Part shown: positions 62,437-64,000 of the stretch, one piece after another
How positions within the stretch are numbered: position 1 is the first letter of the stretch
Layout: every line of letters begins with the position of its first letter
Origin: Clostridium aciditolerans
GTDB lineage: Bacteria; Bacillota; Clostridia; Clostridiales; Clostridiaceae
Reading direction: 5' to 3'
DNA: 64,000 bases
Assembly: GCF_016316925.1 (NCBI RefSeq)
Contig: NZ_JAEEGB010000014.1
Coordinates: forward strand, 124,001-188,000
Translations under genes and position numbers: made by a program
The notes under the pieces: model-generated
The model's input: the letters and a program-made list of their open reading frames with translations, nothing else
What the model was told of the DNA's origin: nothing
Database searches by the model: none

Positions 62437-64000
62437 ACTAATTAGTTTAAAACTCATCTGTACAGTTCTTTTAATGATATCTTCCGATTCAATTGGAAGC
62501 GTTAATAGTTTTAATTATATTCAAAGCAATAATACTAATGTAGTTATTAAAAGTATTAAAGAACATCCAAGAATTATTGCCAGTAAAAATGATTTTAATA
62601 ATCTAAGGAGAATCATAAATACTGATGATCATGAAAAACTATGGGATAAAAAACTGAAAGTTTCTGCAGACAAAATACTTAGTGATCCAACAGTTAAGTA
62701 TGAGTTAGAAGATGGTACAAGCCTTTTGCCTATAAGTAGGCAGGTACTAGAAAGAGTGTATAATTTGGCAATTATGTATAAATTGCATGGAGATAGTAAA
62801 TATAAAGATAGATTGTGGAAAGAAATTGAAGCGGTAAGTAAATTTAAAGATTTTAATCCTAAACATTTTCTTGATACAGCAGAAATGATTAATGCACTAG
62901 CTATTGCATATGATTGGCTTTACTATGATTGGAGCTATAAACAAAAAGAAATTATAAGAAATATGATAATACAAAAAGGTTTAAATCCTGCTCTAAAGTT
63001 ATATATGAGTAACTCTAATGATAGTTGGTGGAAAAATAGTAATGCCAATTGGAATCTTGTTTGTAATGCTGGTGTTGGTATAGCAGCTTTGGCCATAGCA
63101 GAGGAAGAGCCAGTAATATGTAATGCCATTTTAGAATATGTGATAAAATATATTCCCAATGGTATTATGGGCTATGCACCAGATGGAGCATGGAATGAAG
63201 GTACAGATTATTGGCAATATGGGACTGTATACTTAAGTTCGCTAATTTCATCAATGAAAATTGCATTAGGAATAGATTTTAATTTATTAAGTAGTCCAGG
63301 CCTAGAAAAAACGGGAGACTTTATAATTCATGCATCTGGACAAGAAAAATATAGTTTTGGATATGGAGATAGTAGTGGCAGGAAAGTTTTAGGACCAGAA
63401 ATGATGTGGTTAGGTAAAGTATATAATAAGCCTTATTATGTATGGCAGAGAACCATATATGCAGATAGTAATCCAACAGCATTAGATATGTTATGGTATT
63501 CTAGCAAAATTTATAGTAATACTAAAAAAAATGAACTGCCTTTAGATAATTATTTTAGAAGATCAGAAATAACAACCTTTAGAAGCTCATGGGATAATGC
63601 AACAGGAATATTTGCAGCAATTAAAGGCTTTAATTTTGAAAATAGGAATCATACTGACCTCGATAGTGGAGATTTTGTAATACAAGCTAATGGTGTACAG
63701 TGGGCTGAGGAACTTGGAGCAGATAACTATAATTTACCAGGATATTTTAATATGAGTAAAAATAATTTAAATCGTTGGAGTTATTATAGGAAAAGAGCAG
63801 AGGGGCAGAATACAATAGTTATAAATCCTAATAAAGGAGCAGATCAAAATCCTAATGGAATAACTAAAGTAGTTTCTTTTAAGAGTATGACTGATAAAGC
63901 ATTTTCTATAATTAATACAACTTCAGCATATAATGATGCTGTTAAGTCTTTAAGAGGATTAATGATATTTGATAATAGAACAAAAGTTTTATTGCAGGAC
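62417..64000 (+). CDS. Heparinase II/III-like polysaccharide lyase (partial, runs off window)
   Basis: At least 528 codons open to the window end, read from ATG at 62417, which overlaps galE by 20 bp. The start has no strong ribosome site, so translation is probably coupled to galE. A signal peptide-like start (MKKNRFKLISLKLICTVLLM) is followed by an alpha-helical toroid region (about 60-370: FLDTAEMINALAIAYDWLYY, NWNLVCNAGVGIAALAIAEE, PDGAWNEGTDYWQYGT) and the start of a beta-sandwich (about 380 on: FRSSWDNATGIFAAIKGFNF, HTDLDSGDFVIQANGVQWAE). These are the hallmarks of uronate-polysaccharide lyases. Probably secreted; likely to trim the Ugd-dependent polymer made by this operon. Confidence 0.85.
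   Translation, partial: MKKNRFKLISLKLICTVLLMISSDSIGSVNSFNYIQSNNTNVVIKSIKEHPRIIASKNDFNNLRRIINTDDHEKLWDKKLKVSADKILSDPTVKYELEDGTSLLPISRQVLERVYNLAIMYKLHGDSKYKDRLWKEIEAVSKFKDFNPKHFLDTAEMINALAIAYDWLYYDWSYKQKEIIRNMIIQKGLNPALKLYMSNSNDSWWKNSNANWNLVCNAGVGIAALAIAEEEPVICNAILEYVIKYIPNGIMGYAPDGAWNEGTDYWQYGTVYLSSLISSMKIALGIDFNLLSSPGLEKTGDFIIHASGQEKYSFGYGDSSGRKVLGPEMMWLGKVYNKPYYVWQRTIYADSNPTALDMLWYSSKIYSNTKKNELPLDNYFRRSEITTFRSSWDNATGIFAAIKGFNFENRNHTDLDSGDFVIQANGVQWAEELGADNYNLPGYFNMSKNNLNRWSYYRKRAEGQNTIVINPNKGADQNPNGITKVVSFKSMTDKAFSIINTTSAYNDAVKSLRGLMIFDNRTKVLLQD

Overview
The window looks like the chromosome of a low-GC, monoderm Clostridium-type Firmicute. It is strongly AT-rich, has strong AGGAGG ribosome-binding sites with frequent TTG and GTG starts, and carries three cell-wall-binding-repeat-2 (CWB2) proteins, an LPXTG adhesin with a class D sortase, a SigI/RsgI pair, a class I cyclic-di-GMP riboswitch and a CpsBCD phosphotyrosine system. 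The species cannot be fixed from the sequence alone. Almost every gene lies on the plus strand and most products act at the cell surface.

Layout. 1-3089: the 3' part of dnaB, split by a 2.65-kb group II intron that encodes its own reverse transcriptase. 3.2-13 kb: a large CWB2 surface protein, a WG-repeat secreted protein, a small lipoprotein and three tandem secreted TolC-like coiled-coil proteins. 13-14 kb: a MntA/HepT toxin-antitoxin pair. 14.3-22.5 kb: a 2074-residue LPKTG-anchored adhesin, a c-di-GMP riboswitch driving a transglutaminase-like protein, and a class D sortase. 22.6-26.8 kb: a MarR-HlyD-ABC-2 permease pair export operon behind a 52-bp dyad. 26.8-27.2 kb: a MITE-like element. 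27.3-33.3 kb: a second transglutaminase-like protein, a SLAP-domain protein and a second giant CWB2 protein. 33.5-40.2 kb: a MarR-MacA-MacB-like efflux operon, a YpmS-like protein and another LolD/FtsX-type ABC transporter. 40.3-47.4 kb: CpsB, SigI/RsgI, a secreted Lys/Asp-repeat protein behind a structured leader RNA, a third CWB2 protein, and CpsC/CpsD. 47.5-64 kb: one long polysaccharide operon with an initiating phosphotransferase, Ugd, five glycosyltransferases, two hexapeptide acyltransferases, RmlA, a Wzy-like polymerase, a pyruvyltransferase, a Wzx/MurJ flippase and GalE. It ends in a heparinase II/III-like lyase that runs off the window.

How it may work together (inference). CWB2 proteins are held by an anionic wall polymer, and in C. 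difficile that polymer is made by a cluster beside the S-layer genes. The polysaccharide operon here could play that role for the three CWB2 proteins. The most unusual signal is a MacA/MacB-type exporter whose marR promoter and operator is repeated almost exactly (27 of 30 bases in the core) upstream of the three TolC-like genes 24 kb away. This suggests a co-regulated tripartite-like export machine in a cell that should have no outer membrane. A second original signal is a set of structured RNAs: a three-way junction between two TolC-like genes, a multibranched leader at 43.4 kb, and the recognised GEMM riboswitch.
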